The position numbers and the translations under genes are program-made. Under the pieces are notes generated by a model, which was not told the origin of the DNA, did not search any database, and saw only the letters and a list, made by a program, of their open reading frames with translations. Positions 27,360 to 35,830 of a DNA stretch of 41,669 nucleotides are shown here, one piece after another. Positions within the stretch are counted from its first letter, which is position 1. Each line of letters starts with the position of its first letter. Source of the DNA: Flavobacterium psychrophilum (GTDB lineage Bacteria; Bacteroidota; Bacteroidia; Flavobacteriales; Flavobacteriaceae); the NCBI GenBank assembly GCA_022730285.1, contig DZCQ01000008.1:1-41669 (forward strand), in the 5' to 3' direction.

Positions 27360-28373
27360 TTACATTATGTTTACTTCCGTTTCTATTAAAATTCCATATT
27401 TTGAAAAGATACCTTCCTGTATGTTTTTAGAAATATTCAAAATTTCCAAACCTGTTGCTCCTCCATAATTAACCAAAACAAGTGCTTGCTTTTCATGAAT
27501 ACCAGCATTCCCGAAGCGTTTTCCTTTAAATCCAGCTTGTTCTATAAGCCAACCAGCAGGTATTTTGACTTCTGTTTCAGAAACCTCATAGTGCTTTATA
27601 TCTGGAAAATTTTGCTGTACTTTTACAAAAAATTCTCTGGAAATAATAGGGTTTTTAAAAAAACTTCCACTGTTTCCAAGTATTTTTGGGTCTGGCAATT
27701 TGCTTTTTCTAATAGCAATTATAGCATTACTCACGTCTTTTATAGTAGGAATTTCTATTTTATTTTTTTGTAATTCGGTCAAAATATCTCCATAAGAAGT
27801 ATTCAGTTTGTGTGTGTTTTTAGTCAATTTAAAAATCACCGAAGTAATAATATAATCATTTTTCACTTCCTTCTTAAAAATGCTTTCTCGATAACCAAAA
27901 TGACATTCGGCATTTGTAAAGACTTTCATTTCTTGATTTTTAACATTCATAGCATCACAAGAAACAAAAGTATCTTTTATTTCGGTTCCATAAGCCCCAA
28001 TGTTTTGAACTGGAGCTGTTCCTACATTTCCAGGAATGAGTGACATATTTTCTAGTCCACCTAAATTTTGGCTAATAGTCCATAGCACAAAATCATGCCA
28101 ATTTTCTCCAGCTTGTGCTTCTACCCAAGTATATTCGTCATTTTCCTGAAGAATTTTTTTCCCTTTTAGCATAATGTGCATAACGAGTCCTTGTATATTT
28201 TTAGTTAAAAGCATATTGCTTCCACCTCCTAATATTGTTTTTTTCTCGTTAGGATATTCTGCTAACACTTTTTTTAACTCTATTTCAGAATTTACCGAAA
28301 CAAACTTTTCGGCAAAAGCTTCAATGCCAAAGGTATTATATTCTTTTAGAGGAAAATTTTCTTGTATGGTCAT
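27360..28373 (-). CDS. murB: UDP-N-acetylenolpyruvoylglucosamine reductase
   Basis: FAD enzyme that reduces UDP-GlcNAc-enolpyruvate to UDP-MurNAc with NADPH in peptidoglycan synthesis. It has 337 residues, a type I MurB like that of E. coli. FAD-binding motifs are LKEYNTFGI at the start, TILGGGSNML, SLIPGNVGTAPVQNIGAYG and the YRESIFK loop. The catalytic serine lies in GNSGSFFKNP, and the C-terminal glutamate region is VKIPAGWLIEQAGFKG. The frame can be opened 19 codons earlier by TTG, but that would overlap asnB; the ATG at 28373 leaves a 40-base gap and matches the family start. Confidence 0.96.
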   Translation of the reverse strand: MTIQENFPLKEYNTFGIEAFAEKFVSVNSEIELKKVLAEYPNEKKTILGGGSNMLLTKNIQGLVMHIMLKGKKILQENDEYTWVEAQAGENWHDFVLWTISQNLGGLENMSLIPGNVGTAPVQNIGAYGTEIKDTFVSCDAMNVKNQEMKVFTNAECHFGYRESIFKKEVKNDYIITSVIFKLTKNTHKLNTSYGDILTELQKNKIEIPTIKDVSNAIIAIRKSKLPDPKILGNSGSFFKNPIISREFFVKVQQNFPDIKHYEVSETEVKIPAGWLIEQAGFKGKRFGNAGIHEKQALVLVNYGGATGLEILNISKNIQEGIFSKYGILIETEVNIM

Positions 28374-28413
28374 GAATGGCGTGTTGATTTCTAAAATTTT
28401 ATTACTAAAATTA

Positions 28414-30261
28414 TTATTTAAATTTTTCAAAATAGTTTTTGTACCAAATGTGCAACATAAATATTGGCATTACATACGGAATAATCTCTTTATTTCCTTT
28501 TTTTACTTGATCAACAATTGCATTTGGTTTCAAATTTTCTAAAAAGTCAAGTGCAAAAATAGGACTTTTGGCAAAAAGTTCTAATTCTTCTTTTAATTTA
28601 TTGTTAGTTGTTAAATACACTTCCCAAGGAGAACTTAATCCTATTTTTTTAAAATTCAATATTTCTTGTGGAAGTTTGTCTTGCATTGTGTCTTTCAGGA
28701 TAAATTTTCCTTTTTTTCCAGAAAACAGCCACTTGTTTGGTAATGTTCCTAAACCTGCTATTAGTTTTTCGTCTAAAAAAGGTTCTCGACATTCTATAGA
28801 AGCTCCCATGGTAGTACGATCATTTCTGTCTAATAATGATTGCATGTAAGTGTGTTGATCAAAGTACAAAGCCTGTCTCTGTAAACTTTTAGGATATAGT
28901 TCTTTTGCTTCTGCAAGAATGTTATATCTATATTCATTTACGGGCATGGAATTTTTAGTATAAAAAGTTGCAATATCCTCAGGGTAAATACTAGTACTAT
29001 TAAATAGAATTAAATCTTCGCTTTTTTTAATTTTAGAGTATCTAAATAGTTTATCGTAACGAGGATTTTTGTTTAAATAACTAAAACTACTTAAAACAGA
29101 AATAGCTTTTAGAAGACTCGGATTTTTTAGAGCTTTATATCTTACATATCCTCCCATAAGTTCGTCAGCACCTTCGCCAGAGAGCAAAACCTTTACTTTT
29201 TTGTTTGCTAATTGCGAAATGGAAAGCAAATGTGGTTCGTTTAAATGCGTTATAGGTTCGTCTTGAATGTAAGTAGATTTTATTAAATTATCGTAAAGCA
29301 AGTCCCCTTCTACGGTGATAGAATTAAACTTATAGTTATACTCTTCTGTAATTTGCTTTGCTAAATACGATTCGTTGTGCTGTGCTTGAGAGAATCCAAT
29401 GTTAAAAGTTTCTATATTTTTGTATCCTTGATGATATAAAGAGGAAAGAACAGAACAAGAATCTAACCCACCACTTAAAAGCAATCCTATTGGAACATCT
29501 GCAACTGTGCGTAATTTTATAGAATTAAAAAATGTTTCTTCAAACCATTGTCTAGGATTTTGAATTTGTGCATGATTTTGAATTTCGTGTTTTAAATCCC
29601 ACCACTTTGTGCTTTCTAAGTTTCCGTATTTATCTATAATTGCAAAAGTTCCAGGCACTATTTTATATACGTTTTGATATAAAGTTTTTTTACCTGCAGT
29701 AAATCTGTTATAAAAATATTCTTCTAGCCCATTAGCATCTATTTTTATTGGAATACCAGCTGTAAAAAGGGCTTTTTGCTCTGATGCAAAATAAATTCCT
29801 CCTTCAAAAATACTATAATACAATGGCTTTACACCCATTCTATCTCTCACCAATGTTAATTTTTGTTCTACTTTGTCCCAAATTGCAAATGCAAACATTC
29901 CACTGAGTCTAGAAAGCATTTTTAAACCATATAATTCATATAATTTTAACAATACTTCAGTATCTGATTCTGTTTTCAAAGAAATTCCTTTGCTTTTTAA
30001 CTCTGAAACAAAAGATTTGTAGTTATAAATTTCGCCATTAAAAACCAAAACATATCTTCCATTTTCTGAATAAAACGGTTGATTTCCAGCATTTGATGTA
30101 TCTATAATGGAAAGGCGTCTATGTCCAAAACCAATGTTTTTTTCTATAAAAATACCAGCAGAATCTGGTCCACGATGCTCTAAAGAATCTCTCATTTTCA
30201 TTAAAGAATCTGAGTTTATAGGCTTTAAATTAAAATTAAAAATTCCATTAATTCCACACAT
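28414..30261 (-). CDS. asnB: Asparagine synthase (glutamine-hydrolysing), AsnB family
   Basis: Glutamine-dependent amidotransferase of 615 residues. C2 of MCGINGIFNF is the glutaminase nucleophile. The class II glutaminase domain (about 1-200) has LEHRGPDSAGIF, GFGHRRLSIID and VFNGEIYNYKSF. The synthetase domain has the ATP-binding PP-loop LLLSGGLDSCSVL (about 258-270), VLLSGEGADELMGGY and the DRNDRTTMGASIECREPFLD region. The family includes both true asparagine synthetases and enzymes that amidate sugar or peptide carboxylates in surface-glycan clusters. The adjacent glycosyltransferase, 9 bases upstream, makes the second role plausible. The gene symbol marks the family only. Confidence 0.9.
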   Translation of the reverse strand: MCGINGIFNFNLKPINSDSLMKMRDSLEHRGPDSAGIFIEKNIGFGHRRLSIIDTSNAGNQPFYSENGRYVLVFNGEIYNYKSFVSELKSKGISLKTESDTEVLLKLYELYGLKMLSRLSGMFAFAIWDKVEQKLTLVRDRMGVKPLYYSIFEGGIYFASEQKALFTAGIPIKIDANGLEEYFYNRFTAGKKTLYQNVYKIVPGTFAIIDKYGNLESTKWWDLKHEIQNHAQIQNPRQWFEETFFNSIKLRTVADVPIGLLLSGGLDSCSVLSSLYHQGYKNIETFNIGFSQAQHNESYLAKQITEEYNYKFNSITVEGDLLYDNLIKSTYIQDEPITHLNEPHLLSISQLANKKVKVLLSGEGADELMGGYVRYKALKNPSLLKAISVLSSFSYLNKNPRYDKLFRYSKIKKSEDLILFNSTSIYPEDIATFYTKNSMPVNEYRYNILAEAKELYPKSLQRQALYFDQHTYMQSLLDRNDRTTMGASIECREPFLDEKLIAGLGTLPNKWLFSGKKGKFILKDTMQDKLPQEILNFKKIGLSSPWEVYLTTNNKLKEELELFAKSPIFALDFLENLKPNAIVDQVKKGNKEIIPYVMPIFMLHIWYKNYFEKFK

Positions 30262-30270
30262 AACTTTTAT

Positions 30271-31332
30271 TTATTTTGAAATTGAATCTATTAATAAATG
30301 GTATTTAGTAGCTATTAGTTGCATATTAACGGCATAATTTGCATTTTCTTCTACAAATTTTCTATTTGCCATAACAGATTTGTTTCTTGTTTCTTTATTT
30401 AAAAAAGCCCATTCTATCTCAGAAGCAAGTGCATGGATATTTTCACTTTCCACTAATATTCCGTTTTCTTTTTGGTTTATCCAGCTTTGATTACCGGGAA
30501 TATCGGTAACAACAGGATAACAACCACTTGCCATCGCCTCGAATAAGGAAGCAGAAACTCCCTCGGTTACAGGCATGCTAATGTAAATATTTGCATTTTG
30601 CAATAGCTTTGGCAAAGTGCTATTAGGTATCACTTCTGTAAACAGAATTTCTTGTTCTAAATTTAGATCTTTGGTTAATTTTTTCAAAGTATTTAGCAAT
30701 GAACCTCCTCCAACAATGGTTAATTGAAACGGAATATTTTTTTGTTTAAGAATGGCAAAAGCCTTGATAATTATATCGTGTTTGTATTCTGGTTTTAAAG
30801 ATCGGGTAACAATGGCTTGTATTTTGTTGTCGTCAGTATTGTTTTTAAATTCAAATTGTGTTAAGTTTATTCCTTTTGGCAGTATTAGTACCTTTTGCAT
30901 ATCTACCTTGCTATTTTGCATATGTTTTGCCATAATTGGACCCCATGCATGGATAATATTTGCTTTTTTAAATGCGTAATATTCCAATACTTTTTTTATT
31001 GGAGTTAGTACCGAATTTTCTGGCCACAAATCGGTACTACCTTGTTGAGCAATAGCAATAGCTTTAGATCCAGAGAGCGATGCTAGAAAACCATAGCTAG
31101 TAATTCTTTCGGCAATAACCATGTCTGCCTGATAACTTTTGGTTATTTTTTTAAAAAACAAAACTATTTGCAAAAACTCTATAATGCGTTTTATTCTAGA
31201 AATTCCTGCTCCACCTGTTTTCAGTTCCCAAGTTACAATTTCAAAATTGCCAAATTCTCGCAATCCGTTCATCCAAGTAATGGCATCTGCCCGATAGGTT
31301 TCGCCTAGAAAAAGTATTCGCCTTTTTTTCAT
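30271..31332 (-). CDS. Glycosyltransferase family 4 (GT-B fold)
   Basis: GT-B glycosyltransferase of 353 residues. The N-terminal domain begins KKRRILFLGETYRADAITWM. A middle segment resembles the GT4 interdomain hinge (HAWGPIMAKHM, then ILPKGINLTQF). The donor domain has AIVTRSLKPEYKHDIIIKAF and LTIVGGGSLLNTLKKL, and the EX7E-like TEGVSASLFEAMASGCYPVV followed by GNQSWINQKENGILV. It lies 16 bases after the hybrid kinase and 9 bases before asnB, strongly suggesting one transcript. It probably acts on an envelope glycan or glycolipid; its substrate is unknown. Confidence 0.88.
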   Translation of the reverse strand: MKKRRILFLGETYRADAITWMNGLREFGNFEIVTWELKTGGAGISRIKRIIEFLQIVLFFKKITKSYQADMVIAERITSYGFLASLSGSKAIAIAQQGSTDLWPENSVLTPIKKVLEYYAFKKANIIHAWGPIMAKHMQNSKVDMQKVLILPKGINLTQFEFKNNTDDNKIQAIVTRSLKPEYKHDIIIKAFAILKQKNIPFQLTIVGGGSLLNTLKKLTKDLNLEQEILFTEVIPNSTLPKLLQNANIYISMPVTEGVSASLFEAMASGCYPVVTDIPGNQSWINQKENGILVESENIHALASEIEWAFLNKETRNKSVMANRKFVEENANYAVNMQLIATKYHLLIDSISK

Positions 31333-31348
31333 TGTTCAGGATTATAAT

Positions 31349-33481
31349 TTAGGATAATACGGTTACTAATTTATGATAAAACTCTTCTTTTTCAATTGGT
31401 TTAATAATAACTGCATTAAAATTTTGTTTGTCAATTTCGATAGCATTTATAAAACTATCTGCTGTAATAGCGATTATTGCAGCATTGGCATTGGTGTTTT
31501 TCATGGTTTTAATATCTCTAGCAAGGTCAAACCCAGAGTAATTTCCTATTTGTATATCTGTGATTATTAAATCTACCGTATTTTTGTTTAAATGCTTTTT
31601 GAATGCTGGAACGTTATCAAAAGTGGTGTGTTTAAAGTTAATTTTGTCTAATAATTTCTCTATCACTTTGGAAGCAATCTTGTCGTCATCTATCACTGCA
31701 ACTTGTATAGTTCTGTTTTCAAATTTAGATAGTAATCTGGTTTTATTGGTTAGTTCTTCTTTTTTGGAAATATCTAATATTAAATGAAATAGAAAGGTTG
31801 TCCCCTTGGCCACTTGGCTTTCTACGGTTATTTTTCCGTGGTACATCTCCACAATTTCTTTGCACAAGTTAAGCCCTAAACCTGCACCAAATCCTCTTTG
31901 ATTTTCGTGTTTAGAACTCTGAAAAAATTCGTTAAAAACCAGTTCTAACTCTTCTTTAGGTATTCCGTAGCCACAATCTGTAATGGCAACATCAAATTGT
32001 ACTTTATTGTCATCTAAAGGTGTTATTTCAGATTTTACTTTAATCTCGCCCTTGCCACTAAACTTGATTGCATTTCCTATAATATTATAAAATAATTGGT
32101 GTACTTTAACCTTATCTGCCCAAACCCAGTTGCACTGCTCGTTACAACAATAAAAATTAGAACTTATTTTAATATCTTTTAGCTCTGCTAAAGATTGTAA
32201 GGAGTTTATTATAGAGGCAACTTCTGTTTCTAAATTTATTTTAGAATTATACAAAGAAATTGCATTTCCTTTATTTTTATAATATTCTAAAATTTGGTTT
32301 ACCGTTATTTGCAAAGAATTGGAAGTAAAATTTAGGTTTTTTATATTTGTGTCTAAATCTTTATCTTTATTTTTTTCTTTTAACAAAATTGTTTGGTTGG
32401 CAATAATACTAAGAGGTGCTCTAATTTCATGACTTAGCATTCCTATTAGTCTGCTAGTGTAGGAATTGCTTTTTTCGGCAATTAATTTCGCCTTGTTTAG
32501 TGCATCTTCTTGCTTGTAATTATATAAAGTGTAAAAAAACAATAAAACGCTAATTATCAAAGCTATCAGAATAAAACTAATGGTAGTGAATTTACTTTTT
32601 TGAAGATTATTGTCATATAAAGCAACGCTTTTTTCATATTCTTTCAAATTTAATTTTTGGTTTTGTATAGAATAAAGCATCAATAATTCTTGACTTTTTG
32701 CTAAAATTTGATTGTTTATGTTTATTAATTTGTTTTTAGCTTGGCTTAAATTTGTGTAGTTATTTTTAATGTTATTAAAAGCTCCTAAATAGTACTTTTC
32801 TGAAAATTGGAAAATATTTTTTAGTTGGTCTTCAAAAGTTCCAACTCTCTCTGTATTATTAAAAACCATTTTTATTTTGGTTTGTATTTGCTCTTTATCT
32901 ACATCGGATTTTCCTGCTAAAGCACCTCCTAATCTACCAAAAAGTCCTTTTTTCTTAGCATTTGTATTATTTTTGACAGTATCGTAAGCGATGGAACTTA
33001 GTACTTTAGAATAGTCATATTTTTTTACTTTAAAATCAATTTCGTCCGAATCAAAAAGTTTAAATTTTTTAGAATCTAACAAATCATTCAAATTTTTGTT
33101 TAAACTAATAATTTCTTTTCCTAAGGTAGCTTTTTTATTTACGATGGAATCGAAATTGCTATTTTTTTCAGAAATTGCACTTAAACTATCTAAATAAATA
33201 GTCATTTTACCTAAACTGGTTCGATATTCTTTTAAGGTATTTTCAGATCCTTTATGAAGGTAGTTTGCAAAATTATTTTCTGTTTCAAAATAAAAGTATG
33301 TTGCCTTATTGGCATAGTAAAAAGCCCTATTTGGCTCTAATGCTTTTCGATTGGCTTCGGTAAAATTATTTTGACTTGTTTTTTGCTGGTACCAAAAGAG
33401 TAAAGCTATTATTTGAATTAGTATTATTACCCCAAGTAATAAAAAATGACTTTTTTTTCTGTTTTGTAGTTCTATATTCAT
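31349..33481 (-). CDS. Hybrid sensor histidine kinase with C-terminal receiver
   Basis: Two-component sensor of 710 residues. Membrane helices lie at about 12-31 and 298-320, enclosing a helical extracytoplasmic sensor region of about 265 residues that contains a Gly-rich stretch near 176-190. The HisKA domain has the phosphorylated H351 in MLSHEIRAPLSII. The ATPase domain has NIIGNAIKFSGKG, ITDCGYGIP and GAGLGLNLCKEIVEMYHG; the G1 box is DCGYG instead of the usual DNGIG. The receiver (about 590-710) has VIDDDK, phospho-acceptor D642 in LIITDIQIG and a lysine in IIKPIEK. There is no DNA-binding domain, so a separate HPt protein or regulator is needed. Confidence 0.93.
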   Translation of the reverse strand: MNIELQNRKKSHFLLLGVIILIQIIALLFWYQQKTSQNNFTEANRKALEPNRAFYYANKATYFYFETENNFANYLHKGSENTLKEYRTSLGKMTIYLDSLSAISEKNSNFDSIVNKKATLGKEIISLNKNLNDLLDSKKFKLFDSDEIDFKVKKYDYSKVLSSIAYDTVKNNTNAKKKGLFGRLGGALAGKSDVDKEQIQTKIKMVFNNTERVGTFEDQLKNIFQFSEKYYLGAFNNIKNNYTNLSQAKNKLININNQILAKSQELLMLYSIQNQKLNLKEYEKSVALYDNNLQKSKFTTISFILIALIISVLLFFYTLYNYKQEDALNKAKLIAEKSNSYTSRLIGMLSHEIRAPLSIIANQTILLKEKNKDKDLDTNIKNLNFTSNSLQITVNQILEYYKNKGNAISLYNSKINLETEVASIINSLQSLAELKDIKISSNFYCCNEQCNWVWADKVKVHQLFYNIIGNAIKFSGKGEIKVKSEITPLDDNKVQFDVAITDCGYGIPKEELELVFNEFFQSSKHENQRGFGAGLGLNLCKEIVEMYHGKITVESQVAKGTTFLFHLILDISKKEELTNKTRLLSKFENRTIQVAVIDDDKIASKVIEKLLDKINFKHTTFDNVPAFKKHLNKNTVDLIITDIQIGNYSGFDLARDIKTMKNTNANAAIIAITADSFINAIEIDKQNFNAVIIKPIEKEEFYHKLVTVLS

Positions 33482-33499
33482 TGTTTTTGTTTAAGGGTG

Positions 33500-33529
33500 C
33501 AAAGATAAGCAATATATAGCGAAGCACAA
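33500..33529 (-). promoter_or_regulatory. Promoter of the hybrid kinase transcription unit
   Basis: On the minus strand TTG (33529-33527), a 19-base spacer and TATCTTTG (33507-33500) match the Bacteroidota consensus exactly. GCACCC follows, as at the rpsF promoter. It lies 19 bases before the kinase start and lies between recF and the kinase. Confidence 0.65.
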
Positions 33530-33545
33530 AACCAAAAAACGAATC

Positions 33546-34628
33546 TTAAATTACGTTAAACATTTTATAACTTTGATGCGTTCTCATTACAATAGCTTCT
33601 GTTCGTGTGCTATGCGTATCGGAAATAAATAACTGTCCAAAACTATCGCTATTAACCATTTCGACAATTTTTTCTACTCTAAATTCGTCTAACTTATCAA
33701 AAATATCATCAAAAAGGAGAATAGGTTTTTCGCCACTTTTCTTTTTTACAAATTCAAATTGGGCTAATTTTAAAGCTATCAAAAACGATTTTTGTTGCCC
33801 TTGTGAACCAAACTTCTTGATAGGAAAATTGTTGATTAAAAATAACAAATCATCTTTATGAATACCAACACTTGTATATTGCAAAACCTTATCTTTAGGA
33901 ATAGATTCTTCCAAAAGAAACAACATATTGTGTGTATGTAATTGACTTTCGTAGCTTAAATGTACTGTTTCGGAGGAATTGGAGATATATTGGTAATAGG
34001 AATTAAATATTGGAATAAAATCCAGAAGGAAAGAAGTTCTTTTCTTAAAAATTATCTGACCGTAATGTGCTAATTGCTCGTTATAAACCTCTAAGGTCTC
34101 TTTTTCAAAAATTCTATTTGCAGCAAAATATTTTAGCAAAGCATTTCGTTGTCCTAGTATTTTTTGATATTGAATAAGGTCTTGCAAATAATATGCATCT
34201 AACTGAGAAATCACACTATCAATAAATTTCCTGCGAGTTTCACTACCTTCTTTAATCAAATCTGAATCTGTTGGAGAAATCACCACTAACGGAATAAAAC
34301 TTACATGATCTGACAATTTCTCGTACAATTTTCCGTTGCGTTTCAGAACTTTTTTTTGTCCTTTTTTAAAACTACAAATAATGTTTTCAGAGCGCTCTTG
34401 CTTTAAAAATTCGCCATCAATTACAAAAAAATCTTCCTCATGTTTAATTGCATGAACCGATTGGATATTAAAATAGCTTTTTCCGAAAGATAAATGATAA
34501 ATAGCATCTAATATATTTGTTTTTCCAACACCATTTTTTCCTACAAAGCAATTTATTTTAGAATCAAAAGTAAAATCTAGTTCCGAGAAATTTTTGAAAT
34601 TAAATAAGGCAATTTTTTTAAGATACAT
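33546..34628 (-). CDS. recF: DNA replication and repair protein RecF
   Basis: SMC-like ATPase that, with RecO and RecR, loads RecA at gaps in DNA. It has 360 residues. It opens [19 protein letters not shown], has Walker [16 protein letters not shown] (about 30-44) and the SFGKSYF motif. [20 protein letters not shown] with the RRKFID block is the middle signature. The ABC signature region is [19 protein letters not shown], and Walker B is [17 protein letters not shown]. The C-terminal [11 protein letters not shown] is the D-loop and switch region. It is alone rather than in a dnaA-dnaN cluster, as is usual in this phylum. It is divergent from the TPR gene. Confidence 0.96.
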   Translation of the reverse strand: MYLKKIALFNFKNFSELDFTFDSKINCFVGKNGVGKTNILDAIYHLSFGKSYFNIQSVHAIKHEEDFFVIDGEFLKQERSENIICSFKKGQKKVLKRNGKLYEKLSDHVSFIPLVVISPTDSDLIKEGSETRRKFIDSVISQLDAYYLQDLIQYQKILGQRNALLKYFAANRIFEKETLEVYNEQLAHYGQIIFKKRTSFLLDFIPIFNSYYQYISNSSETVHLSYESQLHTHNMLFLLEESIPKDKVLQYTSVGIHKDDLLFLINNFPIKKFGSQGQQKSFLIALKLAQFEFVKKKSGEKPILLFDDIFDKLDEFRVEKIVEMVNSDSFGQLFISDTHSTRTEAIVMRTHQSYKMFNVI

Positions 34629-34661
34629 AAAAACAGACTAAAATATGATTATTTTTGAGCT

Positions 34662-34694
34662 CAAAAGTAGCAAACATTTTGAAAAGGAATACAA
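34662..34694 (-). promoter_or_regulatory. Promoter of recF
   Basis: On the minus strand TTG (34694-34692), a 22-base spacer and TACTTTTG (34669-34662) fit the Bacteroidota consensus. It lies 33 bases before the recF ATG. Confidence 0.5.
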
Positions 34695-34742
34695 ATTATT
34701 AAAAATAACCATAAAACATGTTTCATTTATGAATAAAAATTT

Positions 34743-34750
34743 TATTTTTG
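34743..34750 (+). promoter_or_regulatory. -7 promoter element of the TPR membrane protein gene
   Basis: TATTTTTG followed by CA matches TAnnTTTG exactly, 25 bases before the ATG at 34776. No clear TTG box is seen. Confidence 0.45.
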
Positions 34751-34775
34751 CATCACATTAAATTAAATCCAAAAA

Positions 34776-35570
34776 ATGGCAACTTATAACAAAAGAGGAT
34801 ATAAAGCTCCAAAACCAGAAGAAGTAACAATAGATGACCAAGTTACCGATATAGAAGAAGTAGTAAATGTTGAGGATAAAGATAGTACAACAGCAAGTGT
34901 ATTTAATAGCTTAGACGAAACCACCTCTAAAACAGAAGAATTTATTGCGAAAAATCAAACAACTATTTTAAGTGTTGTGGGTTTAATTGCAATTATCGCA
35001 ATTGGTTACATGTTGTACAATAAATTTATTGATACCCCAAAAGAAAATGAAGCAGCTAGCAATATGTTTCAAGCACAACAATATTTTCAGCAAGCTGTAG
35101 ATAGTGGAGTTGCAAACGATTCTTTATACAATTTAGCACTAAATGGAGGTGAAGGAAAGCAAGGTTTTCTTGACATAATTAAGTCCGAAGGAAATACAGA
35201 TGCTGGTAACCTAGCACAGTATTATGCTGGTATAAGTTATTTAAACCTAAAACAATACCAAAAAGCAATAGATCAGCTTTCTGAATTTAATACTGATGAA
35301 GTATATACAAAAGCACTTGCGTTGGGAGCAATGGGAGATGCAGCATCTGAATTAAAAAAAACACAAGAAGCCCTAGATTTTTATGTAAAAGCTGCCGAAA
35401 GTAATGGTAATGAAATGACATCACCTAGATTTTATTTAAAAGCAGGACAAACAGCTTTTTCACTTGGTAAAAAAGAAGATGCCCTAAAATATTTTACCAT
35501 AATTAAAGAAAAGTACGATAATACTCCAGAGGCTCAAAACATTGAAGCATTAATAGGAATGGCTCAATAA
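34776..35570 (+). CDS. Membrane-anchored tetratricopeptide repeat protein (YfgM-like)
   Basis: A 264-residue protein. An acidic, low-complexity cytoplasmic N-terminus (about 1-60) is followed by one transmembrane helix at about 63-83 (TILSVVGLIAIIAIGYMLY) and an extracytoplasmic helical domain. TPR-like units are seen at about 140-240: GNLAQYYAGISYLNLKQYQK, ALALGAMGDAASELKKTQEA and FYLKAGQTAFSLGKKEDALK. The layout resembles YfgM, a periplasmic chaperone partner of the Sec translocon, but the similarity is architectural only. The gene is followed by a strong terminator, then ribH. Confidence 0.85.
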   Translation: MATYNKRGYKAPKPEEVTIDDQVTDIEEVVNVEDKDSTTASVFNSLDETTSKTEEFIAKNQTTILSVVGLIAIIAIGYMLYNKFIDTPKENEAASNMFQAQQYFQQAVDSGVANDSLYNLALNGGEGKQGFLDIIKSEGNTDAGNLAQYYAGISYLNLKQYQKAIDQLSEFNTDEVYTKALALGAMGDAASELKKTQEALDFYVKAAESNGNEMTSPRFYLKAGQTAFSLGKKEDALKYFTIIKEKYDNTPEAQNIEALIGMAQ

Positions 35571-35590
35571 ATAGCATTTTAACTTTTTAA

Positions 35591-35630
35591 AAACCACGAG
35601 TTAAAATTATTTTAATCCGTGGTTTTTTTT
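35591..35630 (+). terminator. Strong intrinsic terminator after the TPR gene
   Basis: AAACCACG (35591-35598) and CGTGGTTT pair as the outer stem, continued by TTAAAA and TTTTAA as an inner stem with a short loop. A run of eight T (35623-35630) follows. It lies 20 bases after the TPR stop codon. Confidence 0.85.
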
Positions 35631-35643
35631 GACAAAAAAACAG

Positions 35644-35651
35644 TAAATTTG
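35644..35651 (+). promoter_or_regulatory. -7 promoter element in the ribH leader
   Basis: TAAATTTG matches TAnnTTTG exactly. It follows the terminator by 13 bases and lies 180 bases before the ribH ATG, implying a long leader if used. The only TTG nearby (35629-35631) is just 12 bases away. Confidence 0.35.
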
Positions 35652-35664
35652 TATAAATAAGTAA

Positions 35665-35694
35665 GTCGTAAAGTTAAAAGTCGTATAGGTCGTA
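35665..35694. repeat. Three direct copies of GTCGTA in the ribH leader
   Basis: GTCGTA occurs at 35665, 35680 and 35689, two of the copies in the context GTCGTAAA. A dispersed AAGT element between them makes the block look like a degraded short tandem repeat. The stretch 35652-35830 shows no gene, no FMN-riboswitch conserved core and no convincing hairpin apart from AGATT/AATCT at 35699-35720. Confidence 0.55.
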
Positions 35695-35830
35695 AAACAG
35701 ATTTTAGAGAGCTGTAATCTACTTATTATCAAAAAAAATGCAGATATTAAATTAAAAAAAATACAACATTATTTTGTTTAACGTACTTAGTTTCAAAAAA
35801 TAATTTAAAAAAAGCAAAATACTTTATAAA

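Noticed and set aside
28374..28430. Longer MurB starting at a TTG inside asnB
   Set aside because: The ATG at 28373 gives the normal MurB N-terminus and avoids overlap with asnB.
35631..35830. FMN riboswitch before ribH
   Set aside because: The conserved purine-rich core of the RFN element is not present in the leader, and the region is too AT-rich and unstructured.
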